Below, piece by piece: positions 43,690 through 54,659 of a DNA stretch of 64,000 nucleotides. Source of the DNA: Heligmosomoides polygyrus polygyrus. Lineage: Eukaryota > Nematoda > Chromadorea > Rhabditida > Heligmosomidae. Positions within the stretch are counted from its first letter, which is position 1. Every line of letters begins with the position of its first letter. The stretch is taken from contig OX377206.1 in assembly GCA_947396885.1 (NCBI GenBank), positions 6,214,658 to 6,278,657 on the forward strand, in the 5' to 3' direction. A program made the position numbers and the translations under genes. The notes under the pieces are model-generated. The model ran no database searches. It saw nothing but the letters and a program-made list of their open reading frames with translations, and had not been told where the DNA came from.

Positions 43690-44095
43690 TATAGAGCCCA
43701 TGCGGTAGTTTTCCACCTTTTTTATTCGTGGGAAAGCGATGAAATACATTAGAAGCAAACGTAGCGTATCAAAAACTAAAGCCTAGTAACTCACACAGGC
43801 TTTTGTGGATACGAACAAGAACGGAGCAAACGAATGAACAAGTGACCAAACCAGACGGCCTATGGAGTACGGCGCGGTGGGAAGAGTGGCATGTGTGACG
43901 CTTATCTGATGGACTGCAGTGAACGAGCAACTGCAAACAACAACAATGAGGAACTGAGATGATTTTGTTCATTAAGGCGTCTCAGCATCGTAGCACAAAG
44001 TCACTGAAAAATTTCGGCTACCATAAAGAAATTATTCTACAAGCGATAGTCAGGTGTATGCTGAATAGAATAAAAATGCATTAGCTATAGGTATG
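43690..44095. other. No gene recognised
   Basis: No repeat or coding match noticed. Confidence 0.4.
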
Positions 44096-44392
44096 GGGGC
44101 GCGTGTAGCGCAGTCGGAGGAGGCGCGACTGTTGCCTGCACCCGATACCAGGTTCCTGGTTCGGATTTCCCGCCCAGGCCAACCAAGCCTTCCATCCCTC
44201 CGGGGTCGGTGAATTGGTACCAGACTTGTCTGGGAAGGATAAAGCGCTGACTTGTTCATCGGCTGGCCACCGCAAGTCATTGTATGGCCAAATACGCATT
44301 CATGTCGCCTCCACGACATCCCGTAGAAGTAGAATGCGCTGGCGCATCCCAGAAGGGATTGAGTAACGCCGTCCTTTATCCTTATCCTTATA
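44096..44392 (+). repeat. tRNA-derived SINE, reference copy
   Basis: The head GGCGCGTGTAGCGCAGTCGG matches the pol III A box (TRGCNNAGYNGG) exactly. About 45 nt on, GGTTCGGATTTCC resembles a B box with one extra base. The body contains GGTACCAGACTTGTCTGG (palindromic), CGGCTGGCCACCGC, GCCAAATACGCATTC and GTAGAATGCG. The tail is CCGTCCTTTATCC plus extra TTATCC units. About 25 copies in this window show the same order. The A box resembles elongator tRNA-Met, but the isotype is inference. It needs a partner LINE for movement; none in the window shares its tail. Confidence 0.92.
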
Positions 44393-44756
44393 GGTATGGG
44401 TTTCTAAATACCTTTAAAAAACTAGTACATTTATTGCTATTATTTATACAAATCTTGTTATAAGAATTCGACATTTTTCTAGGCAGGCTTGACACCCTTG
44501 AAATCAAACGACCGTTTTCCAGATTGAACTAGAGACTCTCGGAGGCTGTTATGAAGATTTTTGGTTCAGAGAACATTCACTCTCTCTGAAAGTTTTTAGT
44601 TCATCTGCCCGAAATAAGTGAATACGTTGTTTGAAAATTTGTAAAATTTCTATTTTTCAAACAAAAATGATGATTTAGAGTTTATGCAACTCCTCGCTAT
44701 TTTCATCTGATTGAAAGTGTGAGTACTGCTTTTTTTAAAACAGCAAAGAGACGATA

Positions 44757-45054
44757 AAGGATAAAAAGGATAAAGGACGGCGTTACTCAATCCTTTTTGT
44801 GATGTGCCACGCATTCTACATCTACGGGATGTCGTGAAGGCGAATTGAATGCGTATTTGGCCGTACAATGACTTGCGGTGGCCAGCCGATGAACAAGTCA
44901 GCGCCCTATCCTTCCCAGACAAGTCTGGTACCAATTCACCGACCCCGGAGGGATGGAGGGCTTGGTTGGCCTGTGCAGGAAATCCGAACCAGGAACCTGG
45001 TATCAGGTGCACGCGACAGCCGGCGCCTCCTCTGACTGCGCTACACGCGCCCAT
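44757..45054 (-). repeat. SINE copy
   Basis: Tail AAAGGATAAAAAGGATAAAGG, head ending CTGACTGCGCTACACGCGCCC. Close to consensus. Confidence 0.9.
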
Positions 45055-46459
45055 TAAGAGAAGATATGCGCGTTTTTAAGAAAAATGTTTTTAGTCTAGT
45101 GTTTACAAGCGTGTAGCTCCACGCAAACAGAATTTTCGCTATCAGTCAATGGAAAATCACGACATGCTGAACGGGTACACGATGCAATCTATTTTCTATC
45201 ATCACGAAATGTCGCCTTACTGCGCTTTAAAGTTTGCTATAAACCGCTGTTTTTCCTTGAAACATAAGAATTTTGAATAGAAGAGAATTATATTATGTTT
45301 TAAATAGAAGAGAATTCAGACAGTGTATTCGACTAATAGGGAGAGTGAAATAATTCATTTCAAAGTTATATCGAATTTTTCTCAAGCAGAAAAAAATACT
45401 CTAGAAACACTAAAAGTAGTGCAGAATAGCGGCAAATATTTTACTTGTTAAGCTATTCAAAGTTCGAATATAATTCATGCATAAAAATACGAAGCAAACA
45501 AAAAAAAACAAGAACAAAACACTACCACACATTAGTACACTTCAATCACATTTGCAAACTTCGTAATAACTCTTCAAAAAATAAAGAAAAATACTTTCGG
45601 AGAGCCTCCAGTTCAATCTTAAGGATGCTTATTTTCTTACGGATGATGTTCAGGTTGATTTCAAAAGCGACAAGGTTGCTTAGAAGAGTGTAAAATTTAT
45701 TTTGAAAGCGCCGAATCTGGCGTTAATGTGGTTGGTACAAACCCTGTCTAGCTTTACTCTAGCACCCTTCATTTGAAACAAATGAAGATTAATAAAGGAG
45801 TAGATCACGAAACGCCCTGCGAAGCATGTTAAAGTGCCACGCAACCGTCGTCCATTCCCAAAGATAAACCAGCGCACATTGGACTTCAATGTGTCACTAT
45901 CAGCTCGATTTGAAGCAGTCAAGATTTGATTTTAAGCTGAAGAAAAAACCTCAAGAGAACAAGATGCTCTTGCGTTCCGCTTCTTTGGCATTCAAACCAA
46001 CTCAAGGGGTGATTGGGTTAAATATAGCTCCATTCGAATGAATTTTTCATCACAAACGTAAAAATCGATTTTTTTTTAATCTTCCGAGTCCGAATACTAA
46101 GAAAAACCACGTTTTTCAAACATGTCGGAAATCGAATCGCCGAAATTTTTCAGTACTTCAAATCATTCTAATACATTAAAAAGTCTGAGCACGTAACAAT
46201 ATGTAGTAAAACACTATTTAGTCCACTCCTCCGATTTAGGTTTGAAACATTCCTCCATCTGTAGTGTTAGGCTAATCAAACTACCACGACTTCCCTAAAC
46301 CACGGATACCTGTCACACAAGATTCAATCGAAATCTTTATTGACTCTCGACTACAAAAAAAAATCATAAAAACAGAGAATATTAGCTATCGGCAAAAACA
46401 AAAATTCATTATAGCATTTACCTGTGTGTCGGACTTCATGAGCAAACAACAAAAATGCA
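45055..46459. other. No gene recognised, AT-rich
   Basis: The longest repeat-free stretch in the window. Two frames of about 80 codons (45445-45693 plus, 45680-45922 minus) show no recognisable domain. It is the best place for a missed intron-rich host gene, but nothing in the sequence demonstrates one. Confidence 0.4.
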
Positions 46460-46745
46460 AACGCCGGCGTTAATCGAAGCGTTTGTGAATTGCGACACGC
46501 ATTCTACTTCTATGGAGTATTGTGGTGAGTTGAAGGTGGACATATTTGGCCAATACAACCGCTCGCAATAACTAGCCGATGGACCGCTGAGTGTTTTATA
46601 CTTCCCGGAGAAGTTTATTACCAAATATCCGTAACCCTTGTTAGAGGTGGATGCTTTTGATGGCGTGCGCGGTAGCCGAATGTTTAATCGATTCGGCGTG
46701 CGCACGAAAACCACGCCTACTGCATCTGTGCCGCACGTGCCCAAA
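46460..46745 (-). repeat. Old, divergent SINE copy
   Basis: Blocks GACACGCATTCTACTTCTA, GGACATATTTGGCCAATACA and CCGGAGAAGTTTATTACC lie in minus-strand SINE order with heavy divergence. The head is doubtful. Confidence 0.6.
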
Positions 46746-47507
46746 TACAAATACGATAGATTTTTTAGGGTAATTACGGTATTTTCCAATAAACCACTGA
46801 AAGTGTAATGTATTTTTCGGTATTCACCAATAAACCAATGAATATAATGAAAAAGAGAGTACTCATGTTATAGAACAAGCATTCTTATCCATGCAAGAAC
46901 AGCCGGCTATGGATTGATTAAATAATCAAACCAATCGATACGATTTTTAAGAGGATCGCGAAGCGCATTTCATCTCGAACGTAGCCTTTAAAATGCACGA
47001 GCGCCGAGAACGAGGTCAACGGCCACCGCAGAAGATAGGTGTGACCCCGACGAAGTAACATCGAAGTAGGTCTTGGGCAAGCGGTAGACCATATGCATGA
47101 AAATGAGACCCTCTTCTAGGATCCTGAATACGGACTACACCTACGTCTAGCTCAGGAACGGCTCCCTATTTCTTGTCACTGCGAAATATGATACGAAACA
47201 CCTTAAATTGCGCCACTGGTGTCTTCAAATGAAAACATGAAAAAATGTTTTAAAAATACTAAGAAAAGAGGATAAAAACATCGTTTCTATATTTATTTAT
47301 TTGTTTACTTATTTCAAATTTTTTGCGCTCATAAAGGTGCGCACGCTCAAGAATCAAAGAGGAAGATACAGCTGATGTCAAAACCGTTCGATGACCGGCA
47401 CAAAGAAAAGCGAAGACGATTCCTGGAAGCTAGAGGTAGGCCTCAAAATCATATTTAAGAAAATTATCGTCAATTTTTTTTCTCCGACTGCGCTACTTCG
47501 CCGAGGG
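46746..47507. other. No gene recognised
   Basis: Two direct copies of about 45 bp around TTCCAATAAACCACTGAA and TCACCAATAAACCAATGAA (46785-46850). Otherwise unassigned. Confidence 0.4.
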
Positions 47508-47800
47508 CGCGTATAGCGCAGTCGGAGGAGGCGCCGGCTGTCGCGCGCACCCGATACCAGGTTCCTGGTTCAGATTTCCCACCCAGGCCAACCAAGCCTT
47601 CCATCCCTCCGGGGTCGGTTATTTGGTACCAGACTTGTCTGGAAAGGATAGAACGCTGACTTGTTCATCGGCTGGCCACCGCAAGTCACTGTATAGGCAA
47701 GTACGCATTCAAATCGCCTCCACGGCATCCCGTAGAAGTAGAATGCGTGGCGCATCCCAATAGGGATTGAGTAACGCCGTACTTTATCCTTTATCCTTCA
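47508..47800 (+). repeat. SINE copy
   Basis: Head GGCGCGTATAGCGCAGTCGG, preceded by a short inverted scrap of the same head (TCCGACTGCGCTAC at about 47483). Tail CTTTATCCTTTATCC. Confidence 0.9.
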
Positions 47801-48562
47801 TCGTCAATTTATCTAATATACATATATATATTTAGATAGCTCACAACTTCGAGTCCCTCTTCCAAAATGAACTAAACACTGAAATCTCTCTAATCTTCAA
47901 GTTCGATGTTCTAGAAACCTCGGCATCTAGATAGTAAGTTTCTTCAATGTTCTTTGTCTACCAGGTTTGATATAAAAAAATTTTGATCAGTGAATTTCAG
48001 AGAGTCAAAAGCACTTCGTACTTCTTTCATACCGTGAGAAAGACGAGTTCGTCGAAATCGTCAAAACGTCGGCCGCCATAAAGAATTTTGTATCAAACCT
48101 GGTAGGTAAATAGGATTGAAAAAAACTACTGAATTTTCTGATCTTCTTTAAAAAATGAAAACACTAAGAGCTCGAAAATCTAATATCTTCCCTCTACATA
48201 GGTGATTAATGAACCTAATGAGATCTGGAAATAAAATTCATAGAGGCCAGCTCCTCAAACCCCAGAAAATTCGTGGAATACTTTTTTAAATGGTTGTAAA
48301 TATTTGTAATAGGTAAATGGTTATTATAGTGAGGACAAATTTACCGTGAAAAGCGAAGGGTAGAGAATGAACCATTTTCCATTGTAGTTCTCTCAAAAAG
48401 TGCCGAATCCAAGAACCACTTTCCATTCGTGAAGTGGCTTCTACGCACAATTATTAATCACAGTTCTGGTGAAAAACAACATATAAAACCCACTGCCAGG
48501 CAGAATTGGGCAAATGAGCAAATATTCCCGAAACGACTTCATTAATGTAGCAGCAAAAAGGA
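47801..48562. other. No gene recognised
   Basis: AT-rich, with imperfect inverted blocks around CTACCAGGTTTGAT (about 47960) and ATCAAACCTGGTAGG (about 48091) enclosing some 130 bp. Confidence 0.4.
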
Positions 48563-48634
48563 TGCCCAAGACAGGAATCGAACCTGTGTCGCCACGGCCA
48601 CAACGTGGAGTACTAACCACTATACTACTTGGGC
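48563..48634 (-). tRNA. tRNA-His(GTG), second copy
   Basis: Identical over all 72 nt to the gene at 31435-31506, with anticodon GTG and intact internal promoter boxes. Flanks differ, apart from a few bases, so the copies are either old and under selection or have been homogenised. Confidence 0.97.
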
Positions 48635-49093
48635 CGATAGCGTCAGCACGATTAGCGTTTTATGTGCGCCTTCCATAGCGCCTTGGCGACTAGTGAATGT
48701 CGTTCTTCGGAAATTGGCTAACACTTAAGGCACACCATATTCACTATTACTTCACTTACATACATACTTTATTAGTAAGCAAGAAGGTATAAAGCAGCTC
48801 GAAACAGATTTAACCAAGCACGAAAAGAATCTAGAATTGGGCTTCTGATTTCATTTCTTGTAGATCTTCCAATGACTTTCGGTACTTTTCTTCTAGATCT
48901 TCTAATGGCTGTCGGTGCCAACTTTTTCTTCACTCTATGACCTCAATTATAAATTCTGTAACATGGAATATGTAGTGTCGCCACGTTCACCCTGGCAATG
49001 AAAAGTCACCGTGACTCAGGGTGTAACCTATTCGTCGACACGTCAGCGAATGTTTTAGTTTATTTAACACAGATGCGCATGGAGTTTCAAACA

Positions 49094-49168
49094 GCGCCGG
49101 TGGTGTAGTGGCGTAGGGCATCACGCCCGGTAAGCAGGAGGTCCGGGTTCGAGTCCCGCCTGGTGCGA
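49094..49168 (+). tRNA. tRNA-like sequence, GCGCCGG family (copy 2)
   Basis: Acceptor GCGCCGG pairs with CTGGTGC at the other end (two G-T pairs). D stem GTGT/GCAT and T loop TTCGAGT are present. The anticodon arm (ACGCCCGGTAAGCAGG) does not close properly, and the best loop lacks U33. It shares the unusual CGCCCGGT segment with the copy at 517-590, so that segment is a family trait rather than a single mutation. Confidence 0.45.
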
Positions 49169-49393
49169 GAGTTATGTTCGCAACAGGGCATGGTTATAAC
49201 AGCTTTCATCCTCAGTAGTAGCAACTTGAGGCTTAAAAAATGACTTAAGTCATATCTTGTCCTTATTTATACGTAAATTTGGAAAGATGCCAAATTGAGG
49301 AAAAACAAAAATAAAGCGAACATAAACATGAGAAACATAGAACACATACACACATAGAACATGGACCGCGTTACGAACAAATAAATAAGTAAA
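49169..49393. other. No gene recognised
   Basis: AT-rich spacer ahead of the palindromic element. Confidence 0.4.
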
Positions 49394-49905
49394 TATTAGG
49401 TTGTCCCATAAGTCCTTGCCGTTTTTTTCAACGATTCACTGCAGATTTCGCCGGCGGTCTCTTGCATAGCGCTGCATAGCGTTCGAAAGAGAATGATTTG
49501 CTCTATCAGAACTTGCATTGCACTTCTTTCTTCATCATGAATTTTGTCAAATTTCAGGACGTTGAAGTGAAAAGTGAAAAAGTAGCCATTTGCGCACTTG
49601 TTCTCTCCGCATAGGTTCGTAATTTTTTGCGCAGTTTTTATAGCACTTGGAAGACAATGTATTGTACTACAAGAATACGTGTTGGTCCTATTTTCTTACT
49701 TCGCCCTTTATTGATTTTTAGGTCATCAAATTGGGACGTCCGACTTTCCGTCCGAATTTTTACCAAAACTCCGGTTCTGTGGTTGGGCTTTTTTGCTTGC
49801 AGTTATATGTCGTTTGGAAGAGAATGTCTTGCTCAGTAAGAATTTGTGTTGCGTTTATTGGCTCACGCTGATTTCTGTCGAATATCAACAACTGAAGAAG
49901 GAGAA

Positions 49906-51478
49906 CTGTCGATGAAACTTGGAAGAAAGCAACCGACGCGATACGCCAAGCTGCACGGTCGGAGCTCGGTATCACGAAGCCTGGAAGACGGAAGGTCGAC
50001 AAGCAGGCATGGCTGTGGATAGATGACGTGAAAACCAAAGTTCGAGAGAAGAAGTCGCTGTATCATGTGTTTCTCGGCGACAGAACAGCCGACAACTGGC
50101 AGGAGTATCAGAAGGCAAAGAAGGCTGCAAAGAAAGCCGTGGCTGTTGCGAAAGCCCCTCATTATGGTGATGTCTACCGAAAGCTCGAATCGCGCGATGG
50201 TGAGCGGTATTTGTACCGACTTGCTGTGACCCGCCATCGCCAAACCGAGGACATTGAAAAGTTTGTTGGCATCAATGACGAGAGCGGCCATCTTCTGACA
50301 GACCGCAAAAAGGCGCTGAAGCGATGGCGTGATTACTTTGAGGAAACTTCCACTATGGGATTTCCTCATCCGGCCATCCCTTCTGTGGCTTCTGTTCACG
50401 GTCCCGTTCACAAGATCACCGTGGAGGAAACAGAAGCGGCTCTGAAGAAGATGAAGCCCGGTAAGGCGACAGGGCCGGATGATCTGGCAGCCGATGTTTG
50501 GAAGTCGAAGCTCTGGTATCCTGCTGAGTGGTTGGCTGAGTTCTTCAACCAGGTAGTAAAGGAGAAGAAAGTACCGGAGTGTTGGCACAACAGTACGACG
50601 ATTCCGATTTGGAAGAAGAAGGGCAGTCCTGCGGACTGCTTCAATTACCGTCCGATTCGCTTGCTTTCGCACAGCATGAAGATCTTCGAGCGAATCCTCG
50701 ATAGACGAATCCGTGAAATCGTCAAGCTCTCCGACAACCAGTGCGGCTTTGTGTCTGGTTGTGGGACCATTGATGCTATACACGCCGCCCGCCTCCTGGT
50801 GGAGAAGCATCGCGAGAGACAGAAGCCGGTGCATATCGCCTTTCTCGACTTGGAGAAGGCCTTCGACCGCGTACCGCGTGAGCTTATATGGTACGCCTTG
50901 CGACGACACAACGTACCTGAGGAACTTATAGAGTGGGTGCGGATGCTCTACTCTTGCCCAAAGAGTAGAGTGCAAGCTGCAGCTGGAACCTCAGTGGAGT
51001 TTCCCATCTCTGTTGGGGTGCACCAGGGTTCGGCGCTTTCTCCGGTAGCGATGTACGGCGCTGAGTGTTGGCCAGCGGCCAAGGAAGTTGAAACGCGCCT
51101 CAGCGTCATGGAGACGAAGATGCTGCGCTGGACGGCTGGAGTCACCCGCATGGACCGCATTCGAAATGATGCTATTCGGCAGAAGTTCGGTGTCGCGCCG
51201 ATAGCGGACAAGATGCGCGAAGCTCGCTTGCGATGGTACGGCCACGTTCTGCGTGGGAAAGAAGACAGCGTCCGCAAGATTGGCCTTGAGTTGGAAGTAT
51301 CTGGAAAGCGACCTAGAGGACGCCCGAAGCAGCGTTGGTCCGATACGTTACACACGGACATGAAAGTAGCTGGAGTCCACCCTGATCAAGCGCAGGATCG
51401 GGAAAGGTGGCGTCGTAACACCAGAAGAGCGGACCCCGCGACGATGCGGGACAAACGCTGAAGAAGAAGAAGAAGAAG
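49906..51478 (+). mobile_element. RTE-like retrotransposon, 5' truncated, with 22-bp target duplication
   Basis: Flanked by identical 22-bp copies (49884-49905 and 51479-51500, starting ATCAACAACTGAAG). The 3' end is a GAA microsatellite tail, as used by RTE-type elements. The endonuclease half is missing at the 5' end. Inserted near the centre of the palindromic element. Confidence 0.88.
49908..51461 (+). pseudogene. RTE-type reverse transcriptase missing the YADD box
   Basis: 517 open codons from the truncated 5' end to TGA at 51459. The linker includes KATDAIRQAARSELG. RT motifs: an NYRPIRLLSHSMKIFERILD block, QCGFVSGCGTIDAIHAARLL, FLDLEKAFDRVPRELIWYAL and SVGVHQGSALSP. The next residues, VAMYGAECWPAAKEVETRLS, normally lie over 100 residues further on, after the catalytic YADD motif. 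An in-frame deletion at about 51045 therefore removed the active site. The C-terminal domain (KMLRWTAGVTRMDRIRND; PRGRPKQRWSDTL) is complete. It cannot reverse transcribe. Confidence 0.9.
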
Positions 51479-52239
51479 ATCAACAACTGAAGAAGGAGAA
51501 GGAGTTGTTGGTGAAGACGATTTTTCTCCTTTTGGTGTTTTGTTGATATTCAATAGAAATCAATAAACGCGACACATATTCTTATAGAGCAGGACATTCT
51601 CTTTCGAACGACATATAACACCAACCCAAAAAGTCCAACCACAGAGCAGGAGCTGTCGGCAAAAATAACCATTTTCCTTCGGACATCCCAATTTTATGAC
51701 CTAAAAATCAATAAAGGACAAATGAGCAAATAGCACTAACACATATTCTTGTAGTACAGAACATTTTCTTCCAAATGCTCGAAAAAACTGCGCAAAAAAT
51801 TACAAACCTATGCGGAGAGAGCAAGTTCGCAAATGGCTACTTTTTCACTTTTCACTTCAACGACCTAAAAATTGGCAAAATTCATGATGAAAAAAGAAAT
51901 GCAAAGCATGATCTGATAGAGCAAATAATTCTCTTGCGAAAGCTATGCAGCGCTATACAAGAGACCGCCGGCGAAGTCTGCAGTGAATCGTTCAAAAAAC
52001 TGCGAGGACTTATGGGACAACCTAATAGAATTGGATTTTAAAAGGAAGCAAGAGGAAAAGAGTTTCGTCTTATTACGATCTTCAGGGGAAATTTTTTTCG
52101 AATACTTCCTTGTGACTCCTGGTTAAAAATAGCTAAAACCATTCTTTAGAAAACGGTAAAGAAGTGAGAATTGAGATAAGACATAAAAAGGAAAGCTAGA
52201 AACCGGCACAAATTCTTAAAGGTTCTATGAAAAAAATAA

Positions 52240-52540
52240 AAGGCCAGGTTATAAATGCATGCGCTCATCAGTCCCTCTGAGGGATGCGGCACGCGTTCTA
52301 CTTCTATGAGAAGTCGTACAGGCAATCCGATGCGTGTTTGGCCTACAGAACGAGTTGTGGTGGCCAGCCGATGGACAAGTCAGCGTTTTATTCTTCCCAG
52401 ACAAGTTTAACAGCAAATCAGCGACCCCCCGGGTGATGGAAGATTTGGTTCGCTTGGCTGGAGATCCGAACAAGGAATCAACATTCGAGAAGACAGGCAA
52501 CGCTTCTTCCGACTGTGCTACTATGCGCCTGGGAATTCAA
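52240..52540 (-). repeat. Divergent SINE copy
   Basis: Ordered blocks GGGATGCGGCACGCGTTCTACTTC (abridged), GTGGTGGCCAGCCGATGGAC and CCCAGACAAGTTTAACAGC, head ending CCGACTGTGCTACTATGCGCC. Confidence 0.78.
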
Positions 52541-52899
52541 TAGAAGAGTAAGTGCTAAAAAAGGGAGTTCAAAAGAGATCCGATCGGCTCAAGGTTCTAT
52601 AGAAAACTACGTGAAAAGGAATCTAATGAAAAAAAAAGATCTCAAGCCATAATTTTGGAATGGAATCCTATCTGCTGCTTAGAAAACGATCCTTCATGTT
52701 GTTGGCCTAGGAGTAGATATTTTCGACAAACAGCCCACGTTAGAGCAGCATGTTACGCCATGGTCCACCAATCCACCACCGCACTACGACTTTGTGGGAA
52801 TAATAGTCTCTACTAGGAAAAAATATAAAATAATGTGATTTTCACGTGAGTGCACCCCTAACCCGAACGGTGGGAATTTATTGATTTTACTCAATGGGT
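52541..52899. other. No gene recognised
   Basis: AT-rich spacer. Confidence 0.4.
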
Positions 52900-53195
52900 A
52901 GGGCGCGTGGTAGCGCAACAGGAAAAGGCGCCGGCTGTCACTCAGCTCTCTAGGGTTTTGATTCGGATTTGCCGCTCAGGACAACCGAGCTTTCTATGTC
53001 TGTGGGGGTCGGTGAGTTGGTATCAGACGTACTAATACGTTGGCTGGGAAGGGTAAGACACTGCTAGCCATCATAGATCATTGTATAGGTCAAATACACA
53101 TTCACATTAGAGCCATGACATCCTGTAGAAATAGAATGCGTGACGCATCCCGAAAAGAATTGATTGACACGGTTGTTTTCCTTATTTTCAGAGAA
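52900..53195 (+). repeat. Divergent SINE copy
   Basis: Head GGGCGCGTGGTAGCGCAACAGG. Middle blocks are shuffled by small indels around TACTAATACGTTGGC. The 3' end has ATAGAATGCGTGACGCATCC. Confidence 0.78.
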
Positions 53196-54029
53196 TAAAG
53201 GAATTTACTGTTACTCTACTTCTATTGCACCACCGGAAATATGTAGAGGTGGAGAGGAAGGGTAGATGCTCGCAAGTACACGACAACGTAGGAGTGGCGG
53301 TACATGTCGAGAGCGAGAGGTTTGATTTGCCGATTTTTCTCCTACATACTTCATAATACCAACAGAATTTTTACAAATACTCTTAAAAAGAAAACGCTAA
53401 ACAGCTGCATATGCACTATAACTGTAGAAGGAAATAAATATCGTCTAAACTATCAAATATCAATATCCAAATATCGTCTCTGAAAATAAAAGCCCAAATC
53501 CAGAAAGCGTATGAGACTCTAGGAGAAATGGACATAGACGAGGCTGAGATTTGTCCGGACAGGATAACGAGATGAGGGTGGCATTATCGATCGGCGAACG
53601 CTGGTTTTCAAAAAAACGTGCCGAAAAACAGACACGTGCCGGCCATGAAGACGTCGAAATCGATACGTCCAAAATTGAACGTAGTGAACGGACGGAGTAC
53701 GTCAGGGATGGCGTGATCACGTTGGAGAAGTGCGCCTGTGTCCCGCCACCGCCGCCGCCGCCGCCACTCGTCGTCACCACCGTCGGCCACCAAAACCAGC
53801 ACACAGCACATCGCCAGACGAACTACGTCGCACGATATTGCGGTCGTCGTCGCCCCGATGACGCCATCGCTAGCCGAGGTTGACGAAGCCGGCCGGCCGG
53901 CCGGCCACCACCGCCGCGTGCGGACAGAGTGGCCGAAACCCGAAGGGTATTGACGTCGCCAACGTCGGACGCGTGACTTCTCGATGCCTGCTCCCTTCAT
54001 GCTGCAAAGCCAAACCACCTTCACCAAGT
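53196..54029. other. Non-repeat block with (CCG)n and (GGCC)n tracts
   Basis: Frames are open on both strands: plus 53551-53883 (110 codons, with a Pro8 run) and minus 53608-54138 (176 codons). The plus frame has a charged start (KKRAEKQTRAGHEDVEIDTS). Neither matches a known family, and the GC-rich repeats suppress stops in all frames. Possible exon, strand undecided. Confidence 0.25.
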
Positions 54030-54298
54030 CATAAAGGATAAAGGACGGCGTTAGATAATCCCTTTTGGGATGCGCCACGCATTCTACTTCTATGTCGATG
54101 GATGTCGTGGAGGCGATTGGTGGCCAGTCGATGAACAAGTCGGCGCTTTATTCTTCCCAGACAAGGCTGGAACCAATTTATCGACCCCGGAGGGATGGAA
54201 GGCTTCGTTGGCCTGGGCGGGAAATCCGAACCAAGAACCTGATATCGGGTACACGTGACAGCCGACATCCCCTTCGATTGCGCTACACGCGCCCCAGC
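54030..54298 (-). repeat. SINE copy with an internal deletion
   Basis: Tail AAAGGATAAAGGACGGCG. Between GTGGAGGCGA and TTGGTGGCCAG about 25 bp are missing. Head ends GCGCTACACGCGCCCC. Confidence 0.88.
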
Positions 54299-54659
54299 AA
54301 GTCACAGTCACTGTTATTGGTTACCAGTAGACATTCGATCCGACCCCGATTAGGATAATTCTGATCCGTAAATTTTTTTTTCAACCCTGGATAAGTGAAT
54401 TGTACGGATAATGACATCTTTGAAAAGCCCAGATCTTAAGATGATTCAGTCAAGAATATTTTTATGGTTCAGGTATTGATTTTGATCAGAAATCTGGTAT
54501 CGTATCCGAATCAGATATCCGATATCAGAACCAATAAGAAATCGGGGATCTGAATCATCTGAAAAACCGTTCCAGCGAAAATCAGTCTCATCTGAATCAA
54601 CCCATGATTCGGGCTTTTCAAATGGCTGAGCGAATAAAGCTTTACCATTACTCACAGGC
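54299..54659. other. Degenerate GATATC/GATCAGA repeats
   Basis: Short imperfect repeats around ATCAGATATCCGATATCAG, giving SDSD-like spurious frames. No gene recognised. Confidence 0.4.

Larger units (their letters stand above)
49396..52025. mobile_element. Palindromic mariner-type element, split by an RTE insertion
   Basis: Arms 49396-49905 and about 51479-52025 are inverted copies over nearly their whole length. The outer ends are TTAGGTTGTCCCATAAGTCC, next to TA on both sides. Without the insertion it would be about 1.06 kb of almost pure inverted repeat. It has no transposase frame, so it must rely on a mariner source recognising TTAGGTTGTCCCATAAG ends. Its transcript would be one long hairpin. 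Confidence 0.85.

Noticed and set aside
49863..50975. 370-codon minus-strand frame
   Set aside because: Antisense to the RTE reverse transcriptase, whose plus-strand motifs are clear.
53551..54138. Proline-rich protein gene
   Set aside because: Open frames on both strands are due to CCG and GGCC repeats; kept only as a low-confidence block, not called as a gene.
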